Shown: piece after piece, positions 21,055-29,929 of the stretch
Position numbering within the stretch: position 1 is the stretch's first letter
How the letters are laid out: each line of letters starts with the position of its first letter
From: Anaerolineae bacterium
Lineage (GTDB): Bacteria > Chloroflexota > Anaerolineae > 4572-78 > J111
NCBI GenBank assembly: GCA_023151115.1
Contig: JAKLJP010000046.1
Span: forward strand, 1-54,003
Direction of reading: 5' to 3'
Length of the DNA stretch: 54,003 nt
Translations under genes and position numbers: made by a program
Notes under the pieces: generated by a model
Seen by the model: the letters and a program-made list of their open reading frames with translations, nothing else
What the model was told of the DNA's origin: nothing
Database searches by the model: none

Positions 21055-21438
21055 CTACTCCGCCACTTCCTGCGCCATCTGCCGCACCAGGTTACGATAA
21101 TGCACCTCAGCCCGCTGCCGGGCGATGCGATAAAAGGCATGCCCCCCGCCGCGAGCGTGTTCAACCTGGCCGTACTCAGCCGGCCGCGCCCTGGTCCGCG
21201 GGTTCACCGAACCGGGATCAATAAAGACCAGCCCTCGCACCCCGGTCACCGTCATGCGATGGCTGGCTCGCAGCGCCCCCGTATCCACGTGGGTCTGTTT
21301 CACTGCCTCAGCATGGGTAAAGATGGTCACCTCTTTGATGATCCGCCCAAACACCCCATCTGGCTCAAGCATCGCTATCCGCTCATTGTTGCGAGCCAGC
21401 GCCTCCTGGATACCCCGGATCGTCAAATCAATCGTCAT
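21055..21438 (-). CDS. HK97 gp10-like head-tail joining protein
   Basis: A 127-aa protein from the ATG at 21438, which overlaps the preceding stop by 4 bases. The helical N-terminus (TIRGIQEALARNNERIAML), HVDTGALRASHRMTV, and YGQVEHARGGGHAFYRIARQ are typical of the gp10 family (a V-D-T-G-x-L-R motif followed by an R/K-rich tail). It joins neck and tail. Confidence 0.8.
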   Translation of the reverse strand: MTIDLTIRGIQEALARNNERIAMLEPDGVFGRIIKEVTIFTHAEAVKQTHVDTGALRASHRMTVTGVRGLVFIDPGSVNPRTRARPAEYGQVEHARGGGHAFYRIARQRAEVHYRNLVRQMAQEVAE

Positions 21439-21779
21439 CGCTTCAGGTCCTCGACCACTAGATGAAGAAACTTGCCTTGTCCTGAGTCTGTCGAAGGGCC
21501 AAAGGTCCACTCAGCCACACTCTTGATGGGATATTCCTTCGTTCCTACCACCAGCACATCACCCTCAACAATATCCAGAGGGCCATCCACAAAGCTTTGC
21601 AAGACCTCGTGTGGCGTCTTTAGTTGCATCCGCTGTTGAATTTCTGCGCTCACCGGGTCCAGCGGCGTGCATTTCAGTGAGGCAATATAGGTTATCGGCG
21701 CGCCCTTTTTACCCGCCACCATCGTCGCCCGCTTGGTGCTGGCCGTCACCGTCGCCAGCCGGCTAAAACTAGCGCTCAT
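21435..21779 (-). CDS. Head-tail adaptor / closure protein
   Basis: A 114-aa protein. ATVTASTKRATMVAGKKGAP and DIVEGDVLVVGTKEYPIKSV are beta-rich, as in head-closure proteins. Near the C-terminus GPSTDSGQG is encoded by a dispersed motif (CTGAGTCTGTCGAAGGG), related to the one at 10465. It overlaps the preceding gene by 11 bases and the next by 4. Role from position. Confidence 0.65.
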   Translation of the reverse strand: MSASFSRLATVTASTKRATMVAGKKGAPITYIASLKCTPLDPVSAEIQQRMQLKTPHEVLQSFVDGPLDIVEGDVLVVGTKEYPIKSVAEWTFGPSTDSGQGKFLHLVVEDLKR

Positions 21780-22590
21780 AGTGCAGCTTCCTGACCACGA
21801 TTTTGCCGCTGCCCATCCCGCCGCTTTGTTTGTCGCCGGTCCCCGTCAACTTCGACAAAGCCTGGTTGACCTGGCTCAAATTTTCCCGCCGCGGCCCAAT
21901 CTGCACATCCACCTCCACCGCATAATCGCGTTGCAGCCGCTCCAGCATCTCCTTCTCAATCGCATCGAGCGCCGTATCCAGCAAATTGGCCTCCAGCCAG
22001 CGCACATCCGGCGTATCCGTCTCCGGGTCAATCGCCCCCACCGTCCGCAGACCTGCATCCACGGCGTAGGTATAGCTGCCCTCCGTCAATGTCCCGCTTG
22101 GCGTCGTACTCAAGCCGCTCGCCAATCGGCCCAGCTTGGCATGGACCTCGGCGGCCAATTGCGCCCGCGTCTTGGGCGCCCACCACAACCACACATCATC
22201 TACTTTGATCTCACCGGCGGCGCTCACATTGCTGATCCTGAGCGTGTAAGTGGTTCCTGGAGCCAGCCCCAGGGTAAACGTCATCTCCGTCCAGGTATCA
22301 GCCGCGCCGCTTAAATCTTTAGTGGCCACCAGGTTCCCATCGCCGTCGCTGATCCGGGCCTGGGCCTGGCCAGGCGACAAATCCGCCGTGACAGGCTTCA
22401 TCGCCAGGTGCAGCGAATAGCCCCGCGCTTGCGGCACAGCAAAAGCCTGCTCAACAAAAGCCCCCACCGGCAGCACCACCACACCGTAATGCTCGTCGCC
22501 GTCGCCGGCGTTGTACGTTGCCCCGCTCGATGTCCAGCCGTTTAGATTATGGAGAAAGCGGCCATTAATCAGCCGGTTGCGTTCGTCCAT
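21769..22590 (-). CDS. Carbohydrate-binding-like domain fused to head-tail connector
   Basis: A 273-aa protein with two parts. Residues 8-140 (NGRFLHNLNGWTSSGATYNA, VEQAFAVPQARGYSLHLAMK, and TYTLRISNVSAAGEIKVDDV WLW) follow the jelly-roll pattern of carbohydrate-binding modules. Residues 150-273 (NLLDTALDAIEKEMLERLQR DY) occupy the connector/neck position. Such a fusion would display a sugar-binding domain on the neck or capsid vertex. Domain identity is inferred from pattern. Confidence 0.6.
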   Translation of the reverse strand: MDERNRLINGRFLHNLNGWTSSGATYNAGDGDEHYGVVVLPVGAFVEQAFAVPQARGYSLHLAMKPVTADLSPGQAQARISDGDGNLVATKDLSGAADTWTEMTFTLGLAPGTTYTLRISNVSAAGEIKVDDVWLWWAPKTRAQLAAEVHAKLGRLASGLSTTPSGTLTEGSYTYAVDAGLRTVGAIDPETDTPDVRWLEANLLDTALDAIEKEMLERLQRDYAVEVDVQIGPRRENLSQVNQALSKLTGTGDKQSGGMGSGKIVVRKLHYER

Positions 22591-22605
22591 CCATGGTTCC
22601 CTTAC

Positions 22606-22851
22606 TTAGTCCGCCGCAGCCGGCAGTTCAATCGCTTCGGGTTCTTCGGTATACGGCCTGGCAATAGGTTTTTCAGCCACTTGCACTGCCGTATTCAGAT
22701 AAGCCTCAACCTCATGTTTCTCGGCCATCCGAAAACCCTTCTTCTGACCCAACCGCCACCTGGCATGCTCGTAATCCACCTCATGCACCGCCCCGGCCGG
22801 GTTCACAATGAAGTAGCGTTTGACCGTCTTCGCTTCTGTTTTGCTTGCCAT
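22606..22851 (-). CDS. Small hypothetical structural-region protein
   Basis: An 81-aa protein. VKRYFIVNPAGAVHEVDYEH ARWRLGQKKGFRMAEKHEVE begins with strands and ends in an acidic tail. It lies between coat protein and connector, where head-decoration or connector-accessory proteins are found. No family recognised. Confidence 0.6.
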   Translation of the reverse strand: MASKTEAKTVKRYFIVNPAGAVHEVDYEHARWRLGQKKGFRMAEKHEVEAYLNTAVQVAEKPIARPYTEEPEAIELPAAAD

Positions 22852-22867
22852 TAAAAAAGTCTCCTCT

Positions 22868-22925
22868 TAGACTTCAGGAGGAGTAGAAAGTAGTCCCCTA
22901 CTCCCTACTCCTTACTCCCTACTTC
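22868..22925. repeat. GGAGTAG / ACTCCCT low-complexity pair
   Basis: CAGGAGGAGTAGAAAGTAG faces CCTACTCCCTACTCCTTACT in the gap downstream of the coat gene. Confidence 0.75.
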
Positions 22926-23831
22926 TTATATCTCGCTGGTGCGCACCACTACCGCGTGATCGTCACGCAGTTCGGCCACGCCATACAGCACATCAATCGT
23001 CACCTGCACCCCCAGGTGATCCGGGTTGTAGCTCAGGGTAACGCGCAGACCGATGCCATCCTCATCCAGCACCGTCTGGATAACCCCGGCGTTGGCCGGA
23101 GCCGGCGGCAGGGGCCGCGTCGCAAACACAGCCGCATTTTTATGGAAGAACAGGTTCTTGCACTCGCCCGTAGCAACCGCAATTTTCTGGTCCATCAGCA
23201 CATTGAAGCCCATAAAATAGCCGCTGGCCCCCTCAATCTTGGCCCCGCCCAGAACCTCGGTGTAGTCGCGGTTAGTCGCCTCGGTAATGTTGACAAAAGC
23301 GCTCTCGGCGTCCTCATGCAGCACCGCGTACCGCTCGCTCAAAGGCGCCTTGGCCGCATTGAGCAGCCGGCGGGCTTCCCGGAAATCGGCCTTGTCCAGC
23401 GGACCGTTGGCCCCGGTCGCGTCAATAGATTGGCTAAAGCCGGAGTACAGAGCCGCGATATCGCCGTCAATCTGCTCGGCCAGGCGGGCCATGCCATCCC
23501 CGGCATACACGGTCAGCCAGTCGGCCCGCGCAAACGCCTTGGCGATATCCTCAATCAGAAAGCTGACTTCCTTGTGCTTATTCAGGGTCAAGCTTTTCTT
23601 GGTCGCCGTCGGCGTCTGCAACGTTACCACCGCGTTGGCCGCCTTGTCATTTACGCTCAACGCCCCGCTGAACGGAATGTCAATCGTCTGGCCAAAGGTC
23701 GCCACTTCATTTTCCCAATCCCGGTTGACCAGACGAGCCAGCACCGTGTTGGCCTTCAAATACCCCAACGCCTGGGCCGCTACAATCGTCGCAATATTGA
23801 CCGAAAGTTCGGTCGAAGTAATATTTGCCAT
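22926..23831 (-). CDS. Major capsid protein, P22 coat-like
   Basis: A 301-aa protein. NITSTELSVNIATIVAAQAL then NTVLARLVNRDWENEVATFG QTIDIPF, SLTLNKHKEVSFLIEDIAKA, and FNVLMDQKIAVATGECKNLF FHKNAAVFATRPLP follow the P22-type coat protein pattern. It builds the head shell with the scaffold upstream. GAGGAGA precedes the ATG. No maturation protease is seen, which fits this coat type. Confidence 0.85.
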   Translation of the reverse strand: MANITSTELSVNIATIVAAQALGYLKANTVLARLVNRDWENEVATFGQTIDIPFSGALSVNDKAANAVVTLQTPTATKKSLTLNKHKEVSFLIEDIAKAFARADWLTVYAGDGMARLAEQIDGDIAALYSGFSQSIDATGANGPLDKADFREARRLLNAAKAPLSERYAVLHEDAESAFVNITEATNRDYTEVLGGAKIEGASGYFMGFNVLMDQKIAVATGECKNLFFHKNAAVFATRPLPPAPANAGVIQTVLDEDGIGLRVTLSYNPDHLGVQVTIDVLYGVAELRDDHAVVVRTSEI

Positions 23832-23941
23832 GAGTTAATCTCCTCGTTTCTTAATTCTTAATTCTTAATTTCCACGCCCCACTTCGAGTTTCACGTGCAA
23901 CGCCACGAGGAGCAATCTCGGCCTCAGCCTTCGCCTCAGCC

Positions 23942-24469
23942 TTACTTCACCAGTTCCCCGACCGCCTTACCCTTAGCCTTCTCCCGGATCTCCGCCGCGG
24001 ACATCCTGCTAAAATCCAACGGCGCCGGGCTGCTGCCCTTGCCCGCCGGCGGCACACCCGGCCCGCTCGCCGGCTTCAAAAATTGCAAGATCGCCTCGGC
24101 GTCTTTTTCCATATCCTCGGCCGTCTCGCCTTGCAGCCGGCCCGCCAGGTCTACCGGCAGCCCCTTTTTGCTGGCCACCTCCAGCCGCAGCCGGGCTTGT
24201 TTTTCAGCTTTCAACTCGGCTTCTCGCTGTCTGGCCAGCTCCTCCCACTTCTTCTCGTCGGCCAATTTTTGATCCGCCGCCGTTCTTTGAGCCTGCTGAA
24301 GCTGCGTCAATTGCTCCTTAACGGTCTTCAATTCATCGTTGACCTGCTTGAACCGCTCATACGGCACCGGTCCAGGTGAGCCATTGCCGCCCCTCTGCTC
24401 ACCCGCTTCTCCGCTCCCCTGCCCAGAAACCTGCTGCAGGTTGTTGTTTTGATCGTTCTGATCAGCCAT
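23942..24469 (-). CDS. Scaffolding protein
   Basis: A 175-aa protein from the ATG at 24469, chosen for GGAGAAATTGAG upstream. Low-complexity Asn/Gln/Gly start, then a coiled coil of about 40-100 (FKQVNDELKTVKEQLTQLQQ AQRTAADQ and EELARQREAELKAEKQARLR), then a basic C-terminus (AEIREKAKGKAVGELVK) that would bind coat protein. Position directly before the coat gene is typical. Confidence 0.85.
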   Translation of the reverse strand: MADQNDQNNNLQQVSGQGSGEAGEQRGGNGSPGPVPYERFKQVNDELKTVKEQLTQLQQAQRTAADQKLADEKKWEELARQREAELKAEKQARLRLEVASKKGLPVDLAGRLQGETAEDMEKDAEAILQFLKPASGPGVPPAGKGSSPAPLDFSRMSAAEIREKAKGKAVGELVK

Positions 24470-24530
24470 CTCAATTTCTCCTTCGTTTTTAACGGGCAAC
24501 GCCCCGATGATCTATTTCTTAGCCTCAGCC

Positions 24531-25460
24531 TTAGCCTCGCCTACTCACTGCATTAGCCGGATGGATCTCCACCCGTGTCCCGGTTCGCTCCCTGGCCTCC
24601 AGTTCCGCCCTGGCCGCGTCCCGCATCTCCCTGGTCGTAATCCCCACCGTCTCAAAAACTTCCAGGTGCAGCGCCTCCGCCGTCCGGCAAAAATCGTGGA
24701 AAGGCGCGTGCTGCTTATAATCCGCATAACGCGGCGTCCCGGTCAAGTGAAAAGGCGCGTCCAAATCCTGAATTTGCCCATGCACCCGCAGGCAACAATT
24801 CGTTGTTCTCTCGTCAATCGCGGCCACCGCCTGCTTCCGCCACCTCTGCTCGCTCTGGCTCTGGCCGGCCTCATAATACGTCTGGCCCAGGGCTGTGGCC
24901 GCCGTCCACAAATCCCGCTGGCTGTTCGCAGCCATCGTATTGCCCGCGTGCCGCCACACACTGGCCCGCCCATCGGCAATCTCCTCAGCCAGCAGCCGGT
25001 CCGCCGCCGCTTTTTCATCTTCCCCACCGGTGCGCAGCCTGATCAACTCCGCCTGCAATCGCGCCTGTAAATTATCCAGCCAATCGGTGAGGCTCTCTAC
25101 CATATTCGCCAGGATGCCTCGCCGTTTGCCGGCAGTGCTTTGCTGCGCCTGGCTAAACAAACTCCCTCTTTTAGAGGGGGTTAGGGCCTCGACCAACTTA
25201 AACTGTTGGCCCGCAAACACCGCCACAATCTCATCCAACCGGTCTGCGCGCAGCCTGGCAATCCCGCTAACTATCCGCCCCAGCTGATCCAACTCCCGCC
25301 GCCAGACCAACGGCAAACCGTAGGAATTTACCCCATCGCGCAACAGCGCCTCCAGCATCACCAGCCGGCTGGGACCCATCGCCTCCCGGACCGCCTGCAC
25401 ATACACCCGCTCCAGGCCCAGCATCTCCCGGTTAAATCGTTCAACCGGACGTAAATCCAT
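24531..25460 (-). CDS. Minor head protein, MuF/gp7-like
   Basis: A 309-aa protein. Helical N-terminal 200 residues lead to a MuF-type domain at about 205-265: RWRKQAVAAIDERTTNCCLR VHGQIQDLDAPF then HAPFHDFCRTAEALHLEV. Cys/His positions are those of the family. The residues PSKRGSL near 95-101 are encoded by a REP-like palindrome. It follows the portal gene by 3 bases. Such proteins act in head assembly and are injected with DNA. Confidence 0.82.
   Translation of the reverse strand: MDLRPVERFNREMLGLERVYVQAVREAMGPSRLVMLEALLRDGVNSYGLPLVWRRELDQLGRIVSGIARLRADRLDEIVAVFAGQQFKLVEALTPSKRGSLFSQAQQSTAGKRRGILANMVESLTDWLDNLQARLQAELIRLRTGGEDEKAAADRLLAEEIADGRASVWRHAGNTMAANSQRDLWTAATALGQTYYEAGQSQSEQRWRKQAVAAIDERTTNCCLRVHGQIQDLDAPFHLTGTPRYADYKQHAPFHDFCRTAEALHLEVFETVGITTREMRDAARAELEARERTGTRVEIHPANAVSRRG
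25161..25188. repeat. Short REP-like palindrome inside the MuF-like gene
   Basis: ACTCCCTCTTTTAGAGGGGG then TTAGGG; read as PSKRGSL. Confidence 0.65.
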
Positions 25461-25463
25461 CGC

Positions 25464-26846
25464 CTATTCCCCGCTCCCGCCTGCCCCCGCTTTTTGGGGG
25501 TTGAGGGAGGGGTCAGGGGTGGGGGCGTCTTCCCGATCCGGCTCAGTATCGCCTCCTCGCCTCCTCGCCTCCTCCGCTCCTCCGCGGCCTTCCCCGGCGT
25601 CCATTGACTTCTCCCGTTCCAGGCTGAGCGCCATCATCTCTAGCCGCATTTCAGTCTCGCGGTCAAGCGGCAAAACCGGCCGTTTAGTATCAAACGCCAG
25701 GGCCTCATCATCCAAAACCGCCAGGTCCCGCAGCCCCATGCTCGCCCCGGCTCGCCCGGCCAGGCGTAAAGCATCCGCTAACCCGTGATCGTAATTAGGC
25801 CGGCAGCGCTTGATCTTCAGCACCAATTCCATCAACTGCAGCTCAAGCGTTGCCGTCGCAATCTGTGTCTTTTGTTTCAATTCGTCGAAGGCTAACTCTG
25901 GCAGCGCGCCATGCACCTGGTCTCTGACCTCACGTACAAACTCCAGCACCCCGGCAATGTCCACCTTGGGGGCCAGCGCCTCAACCTTGCCGTTGCCCGG
26001 AATGAACCAGACATTATCCCCGGATTTCACCAGGTCGCTGCCCTCCGCGCCGGTGACCACCCACTGCGGCTCCGCGTTTTTCTTGATGATGTCGGCCAGG
26101 TAGCTGGCCAGCTCATTGACCTCATCCAGAAGAGGGATCGCCTTTTGATAAGTGCTCTCGCCCCAGCGTTCACCCGTCTTGATGTGCTCAACTTCAATAT
26201 AGGGCACAAAGCCCAGCTCGTTTTTATACTCCCCGTCGCGTCCGCCAAACTTCTCCGGCTGGCCATCCTTAAAAGTGCGAATAGCCTCGGTGGTGATCAC
26301 CTCGGCGTATTCATACTCCTTACCGGTCCGGTCCATCCGGCAGTCCACGTAAATCGCCATCTGCGGCGTGTCATCGTAATCCCCCTGCTCAATCAGCAGC
26401 AGACACGTCGGCTTGACCGGCTTGACCTGCACCATCCCCTGCTCGCGCAGGTCAGACATTTTCAGGCCAGATACCCCGTACTGAGCGCCATAATGCACAT
26501 ACAGCACCCCGTCGCGGTCCCAGTCCGACCAATCTAGCACCTGGTTCAGCGCCGGCAGCCAGGCTTTATTAAACGGCTGCTCCGTCGAGCCATCGGGCAA
26601 GGCCCAATCGCCGGGCACAATACCGGCGTCCACATCCACCGCCCGGCTAAGCGGCAGATATAAGGGTTTAATTCCTCGATACAGCCGCGGCCACATCCAG
26701 CCAAACTGCTCCCGCAGCCTCTTGTAAATCGAGCCATCGTAATAACTCTTACGCCGCGATAGCTCCCTCATCCGTTCATCCCAGCGGGCTTTGAACGGTT
26801 TAAACTCATCCGTATCCCAAAGGCTCGAAACTTTTTTACTCGCCAT
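25464..26846 (-). CDS. Portal protein
   Basis: A 460-aa protein. The order terminase-portal-minor head protein-scaffold-coat and the segments YDGSIYKRLREQFGWMWPRL, YGAQYGVSGLKMSDLR, LDEVNELASYLADIIKKNAE PQWVVTG and the helical C-terminal stem identify it. The dodecamer forms the DNA gate at one capsid vertex. The last 45 residues are low-complexity and overlap a C/G-rich repeat. It overlaps the terminase gene by 11 bases. Confidence 0.9.
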   Translation of the reverse strand: MASKKVSSLWDTDEFKPFKARWDERMRELSRRKSYYDGSIYKRLREQFGWMWPRLYRGIKPLYLPLSRAVDVDAGIVPGDWALPDGSTEQPFNKAWLPALNQVLDWSDWDRDGVLYVHYGAQYGVSGLKMSDLREQGMVQVKPVKPTCLLLIEQGDYDDTPQMAIYVDCRMDRTGKEYEYAEVITTEAIRTFKDGQPEKFGGRDGEYKNELGFVPYIEVEHIKTGERWGESTYQKAIPLLDEVNELASYLADIIKKNAEPQWVVTGAEGSDLVKSGDNVWFIPGNGKVEALAPKVDIAGVLEFVREVRDQVHGALPELAFDELKQKTQIATATLELQLMELVLKIKRCRPNYDHGLADALRLAGRAGASMGLRDLAVLDDEALAFDTKRPVLPLDRETEMRLEMMALSLEREKSMDAGEGRGGAEEARRRGGDTEPDREDAPTPDPSLNPQKAGAGGSGE

Positions 26847-28308
26847 ACTCGCTCAATATCCGCTCGATCTCATCATCTGCCCTGGCCGGCTGCGGTCCCC
26901 GGCCCGCGGTCTGCGGTCGCCCATACCAATCCACCTGGGCGCTGCTCATCTTGGGTCGCCAGGCGGCCATCACCCCATAACGAGCACAATCCGCGGCGTC
27001 ATCCCCCCCGATCCCGTCATCATCCACGTCCACCTTTAACACATCTTCCGGGCGGTTGGGGTCATGCTCCAACATCGGCAGCGTCTCGATCAGCCGCTCG
27101 CAGGTATTGAAGATGAACCAGCGCGGCTCAATTTTTGCTTCTACATCGCCCAACCTGGCCAACATTTCTGCCCAACCGTTGATCCGGTCGGTGTTCGCCG
27201 TTTTTAGCCTGATACCCAATTTTTTGTACTTCTCGGCAATGGTCGGACCATCATCCTTTCTGGCAAACACATCCGCCCCGGCCACAAAGGTCCACAATCG
27301 CTCCAGCGTCACATCCCAGCGGGCCAGCATCGCCTTGATCGCCTCCACGTGCTGGGCCACTTGCCATCGCCGCGCCGCGTGCTCATCCACGTGGTAAAGG
27401 TTGCCATCGTCGTCCTGGGCCAACAGGTGAACCACCGTGTAGTGCACAAACCCATAATCCATCGCGCACCACACTCGCCAGGCCGATGGAATTTTGAACG
27501 GCTCCCGCACGTGGACATCGTTTCTAAATGTCGTAAAGAACTGCCCGGCGGCAATGTCCCAATCGCCGTACCGCCAGGCCCTCAACAACCAGCCCGTGAG
27601 CTGGTCCAGCTTGCCCTTGTATTCCGGGTTGACAAAACTGTTGTCATCAACCGTGGCCTGGATGAAGCGCGTCTCTGCTTCTATCTGTGTTCGTGCTGGC
27701 TTCACAAAGCGATTCTTATACCAGGCGTGCCCTACACCCCCCGGATTGGTGGTGGTGTATATCCTGGGCCGCCAGCCCGGCTTGCTGGTCCGGTTCACGC
27801 TCTGGATGGCCTGGTACTTGCGCCACGAAAGCGTGGTCGCTTCCTCCACCCCAATCACGTCATATTCCAGGCCCAGGTACTTATCAATGTCTCCCTCGTC
27901 CCGGAAGTTTCCTAGCAAAATTCGGCTGCTGTTGGGAAAGATCAACGTGTTGCGCGTCGGCACCCACTCGTGGGCTACCCGGCCCAATAACCTGGGCCGC
28001 AAATCCTCAAACGCTTCCTTAACCGACTTGCCGACTTTTCTCAGCAGCAGGCACTTCAGCCCGGCATAGCGCTGGCAGTCATCTACCGCCATTTGCGCCA
28101 GCATCCAGTGGCTCTTGCCCCCACCTCTGGCCCCGCCATAACCGAGTTCAACCGGGCCGCCAGAGATATCCATCTGTCTGGCCGTTGCGCTGGCCAGCAG
28201 TTGCTTCGGTTGTAAAACAACCCCGGCCCGTAAAAATCGCTCTATCTGATCACGAGGACAGCCGGCAGCGTGGGCGTCACGAACAAAGCGTTCAATTGTC
28301 GCCTCCAT
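26836..28308 (-). CDS. Terminase large subunit
   Basis: A 490-aa protein from the ATG at 28308. ATPase domain: Walker A GGARGGGKS (58-66), Walker B VIGVEEA (151-157). Nuclease domain: a metal-binding Asp in CAMDYGF (residue 284) and the later FVAGADVF (346), with HVDEHAARRWQV between. It packages and cuts the genome at the portal. It overlaps the small subunit by 17 bases and the portal by 11. An alternative start at 28326 adds six residues. Confidence 0.94.
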   Translation of the reverse strand: MEATIERFVRDAHAAGCPRDQIERFLRAGVVLQPKQLLASATARQMDISGGPVELGYGGARGGGKSHWMLAQMAVDDCQRYAGLKCLLLRKVGKSVKEAFEDLRPRLLGRVAHEWVPTRNTLIFPNSSRILLGNFRDEGDIDKYLGLEYDVIGVEEATTLSWRKYQAIQSVNRTSKPGWRPRIYTTTNPGGVGHAWYKNRFVKPARTQIEAETRFIQATVDDNSFVNPEYKGKLDQLTGWLLRAWRYGDWDIAAGQFFTTFRNDVHVREPFKIPSAWRVWCAMDYGFVHYTVVHLLAQDDDGNLYHVDEHAARRWQVAQHVEAIKAMLARWDVTLERLWTFVAGADVFARKDDGPTIAEKYKKLGIRLKTANTDRINGWAEMLARLGDVEAKIEPRWFIFNTCERLIETLPMLEHDPNRPEDVLKVDVDDDGIGGDDAADCARYGVMAAWRPKMSSAQVDWYGRPQTAGRGPQPARADDEIERILSEYGE

Positions 28309-28786
28309 CCCCGTAAACCTTCTCAATCAACTGCTTCAGCACCTCCGGCAACGGCGCCAGATCGGGCGTCTCTACCTCGTGCTTCTGCGTAAACAACTTA
28401 TAATGCTGCCCCAGCAGCTTCAGGGCATCCTGGCTGTCGTACAACTCAATCTGCAAACCGCCCTCAGCCGTCAGCGAAACCTTCCTCACCAGATGCAGCT
28501 TATCCGCTTTAGCCAGGCTGATCCTGATCTGGCCGTCCTCAGTTACCTGGATAAAATCGGCCATACTGCCGCGGGCCTGGTCCGCCAGGCGCACCAGCAC
28601 CTCATCAGCCGACATCTTCAACTCGTTCAGCCGGGCCTGGATGGCCTGTTGGATGCTAACATTTGCCAACAAACGCGGGCCAACCACGTTGGCCTTACCC
28701 TTAAAGCCGGCCTTACGAGCCGCTTCCGAGGCGTTCCAACATTTCAGATACTCCTCAAGGAAAACTTGCTGCCTTTTGGAAGTCAC
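28292..28786 (-). CDS. Terminase small subunit
   Basis: A 164-aa protein. The N-terminus TSKRQQVFLEEYLKCWNASE AARKAGFKG is the Terminase_2 helix-turn-helix signature for DNA recognition; helical middle (DEVLVRLADQARGSMADFIQ) and a flexible end (EVLKQLIEKVYGDGGDN) that contacts the large subunit. Its end overlaps the large-subunit start. Confidence 0.9.
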   Translation of the reverse strand: MTSKRQQVFLEEYLKCWNASEAARKAGFKGKANVVGPRLLANVSIQQAIQARLNELKMSADEVLVRLADQARGSMADFIQVTEDGQIRISLAKADKLHLVRKVSLTAEGGLQIELYDSQDALKLLGQHYKLFTQKHEVETPDLAPLPEVLKQLIEKVYGDGGDN

Positions 28787-28793
28787 GTTAACC

Positions 28794-29099
28794 CTACCGA
28801 AACAGGATCACCGCCAGCGTCGCCAGGCTGGTAACGCTGGTTAGGGCCATACTCAGCAGCATCAGCCGTTGAGCCAGCGCTGGGCGCTTCTCGATATCCT
28901 TGATGCGATCCAGCAGGCCGGGAAAGGCGATATCGTCGTCGCCGACGACAATTTGCCAGAGCTTATCCAACTCGGTGCGGAGGCCCTGGTCGCGGTTTTT
29001 TAATTCGGCTAAATCAGCGCGCAGCACAGTCATAGCCCGCTCCAGGTCTTGGATGCGTTTGGTTTGGAGTGTTTTGTGTTCGGAAAATTCGTCGTTCAC
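28794..29099 (-). CDS. Coiled-coil protein with C-terminal membrane anchor
   Basis: A 101-aa protein. Residues 1-65 form a coiled coil (TLQTKRIQDLERAMTVLRAD LAELKNRDQGLRTEL); a membrane helix is at about 78-100 (LMLLSMALTSVTSLATLAVI LF). The topology is that of XhlA-type haemolysin/lysis accessory proteins, which cooperate with holins. It is the best lysis candidate in the prophage. It lies 7 bases upstream of the terminase genes in the same orientation. Confidence 0.65.
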   Translation of the reverse strand: MNDEFSEHKTLQTKRIQDLERAMTVLRADLAELKNRDQGLRTELDKLWQIVVGDDDIAFPGLLDRIKDIEKRPALAQRLMLLSMALTSVTSLATLAVILFR

Positions 29100-29114
29100 C
29101 CACCCTCGACCTCT

Positions 29115-29372
29115 CTAAATAAACGGCCTCAGAAAAGCCCCTGGCTCAACGGTTACACTTAGCTTACCGTCTTGCAACACGACTTCGCCCCGGCCGGGAA
29201 TCTCAACCTTTGCTACCTCGGCCGTCATCATTAGACCGGCCACGATATTTGCCCACTCGTTGTACCTCTCAACCGCGGGCCTCAATGCCAAAAGACGCTC
29301 AACCGCTATATGTAGTTGAGCAGCTTCGCCAGGCGGCATCTCGCTACTGGTCGCCATCTCACTACCCGACAT
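29115..29372 (-). CDS. Hypothetical protein, paralogous to 29926-30306
   Basis: An 85-aa protein. A helix (AVERLLALRPAVERYNEWAN) is followed by VEIPGRGEVVLQDGKLSVTV. The 29926-30306 product has the same order, including AVERYxE and a GRG/V strand pair, so the two look like distant paralogues. Unknown function. Confidence 0.55.
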   Translation of the reverse strand: MSGSEMATSSEMPPGEAAQLHIAVERLLALRPAVERYNEWANIVAGLMMTAEVAKVEIPGRGEVVLQDGKLSVTVEPGAFLRPFI

Positions 29373-29387
29373 CTCCTGAAGAGCGAC

Positions 29388-29466
29388 AAATTTTCAGCCA
29401 CGAATTGCACGAATTGACACGAAAAAGAGAATAAACTTGTGGAAATTCGTATAATTCGTGGCAAAA
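29388..29466. repeat. GCCACGAATT inverted pair
   Basis: GCCACGAATTGCACGAATT (from 29398) is answered by AATTCGTATAATTCGTGGC (to 29462). No gene lies in this 100-base gap. The motif GCCACGAATT-CACGAATT occurs as a dispersed repeat in many bacterial genomes. Confidence 0.8.
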
Positions 29467-29475
29467 ATAAACCAC

Positions 29476-29631
29476 TCAAGGATTGATGTCGGGTAATGAG
29501 TGCCACTTCTGGGCCAGCTTGGGAGCCAGCTTCACAATTTCCGTCCACAAAGAAGCCGTTAATTTGGCCGCGTGCCAAATCTCGCCCCAATACTCCTTAA
29601 AAAATTCAACCGTCACAATCACGTACTTCAT
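29476..29631 (-). CDS. 51-aa hypothetical protein
   Basis: The ATG at 29631 is preceded by GGAAG. KYVIVTVEFFKEYWGEIWHA AKLTASLWTEIVKLAPKLA is amphipathic. It overlaps the end of 29606-29929 in another frame. No family. Confidence 0.45.
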   Translation of the reverse strand: MKYVIVTVEFFKEYWGEIWHAAKLTASLWTEIVKLAPKLAQKWHSLPDINP

Positions 29632-29929
29632 TCCGCTTCCCTTCCACGCGCTGAGCGTTGGCGATGATGCAAAAAATCTCAATAAATGCTTGCCGGACCG
29701 TCACCCCAAAGGCCGGCCCATCCTCGCTATACTGTCGAGCCAACAAACGGTCTTTAGCCTCGCTTAAGGCCGACCGCAGTTCATTCAAATCAACCTGGTG
29801 CAGCCCGTGCCCATCGCAAAAACGGACCAGCATCGGCGTCGCCTGCCCCCAGAAATGAAACGGCCCTTTCAGAGCCTCCAGCCGCTGGTCCGCCGCGGCA
29901 AACCAGGCGTTGACCTGCTCCGCCGTCAT
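29606..29929 (-). CDS. Hypothetical protein
   Basis: A 107-aa mostly helical protein (EQVNAWFAAADQRLEALKGP and DLNELRSALSEAKDRLLARQ). It overlaps the preceding gene by 4 bases (ATGA), so it is part of the leftward operon. No family recognised. Confidence 0.6.
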   Translation of the reverse strand: MTAEQVNAWFAAADQRLEALKGPFHFWGQATPMLVRFCDGHGLHQVDLNELRSALSEAKDRLLARQYSEDGPAFGVTVRQAFIEIFCIIANAQRVEGKRNEVRDCDG

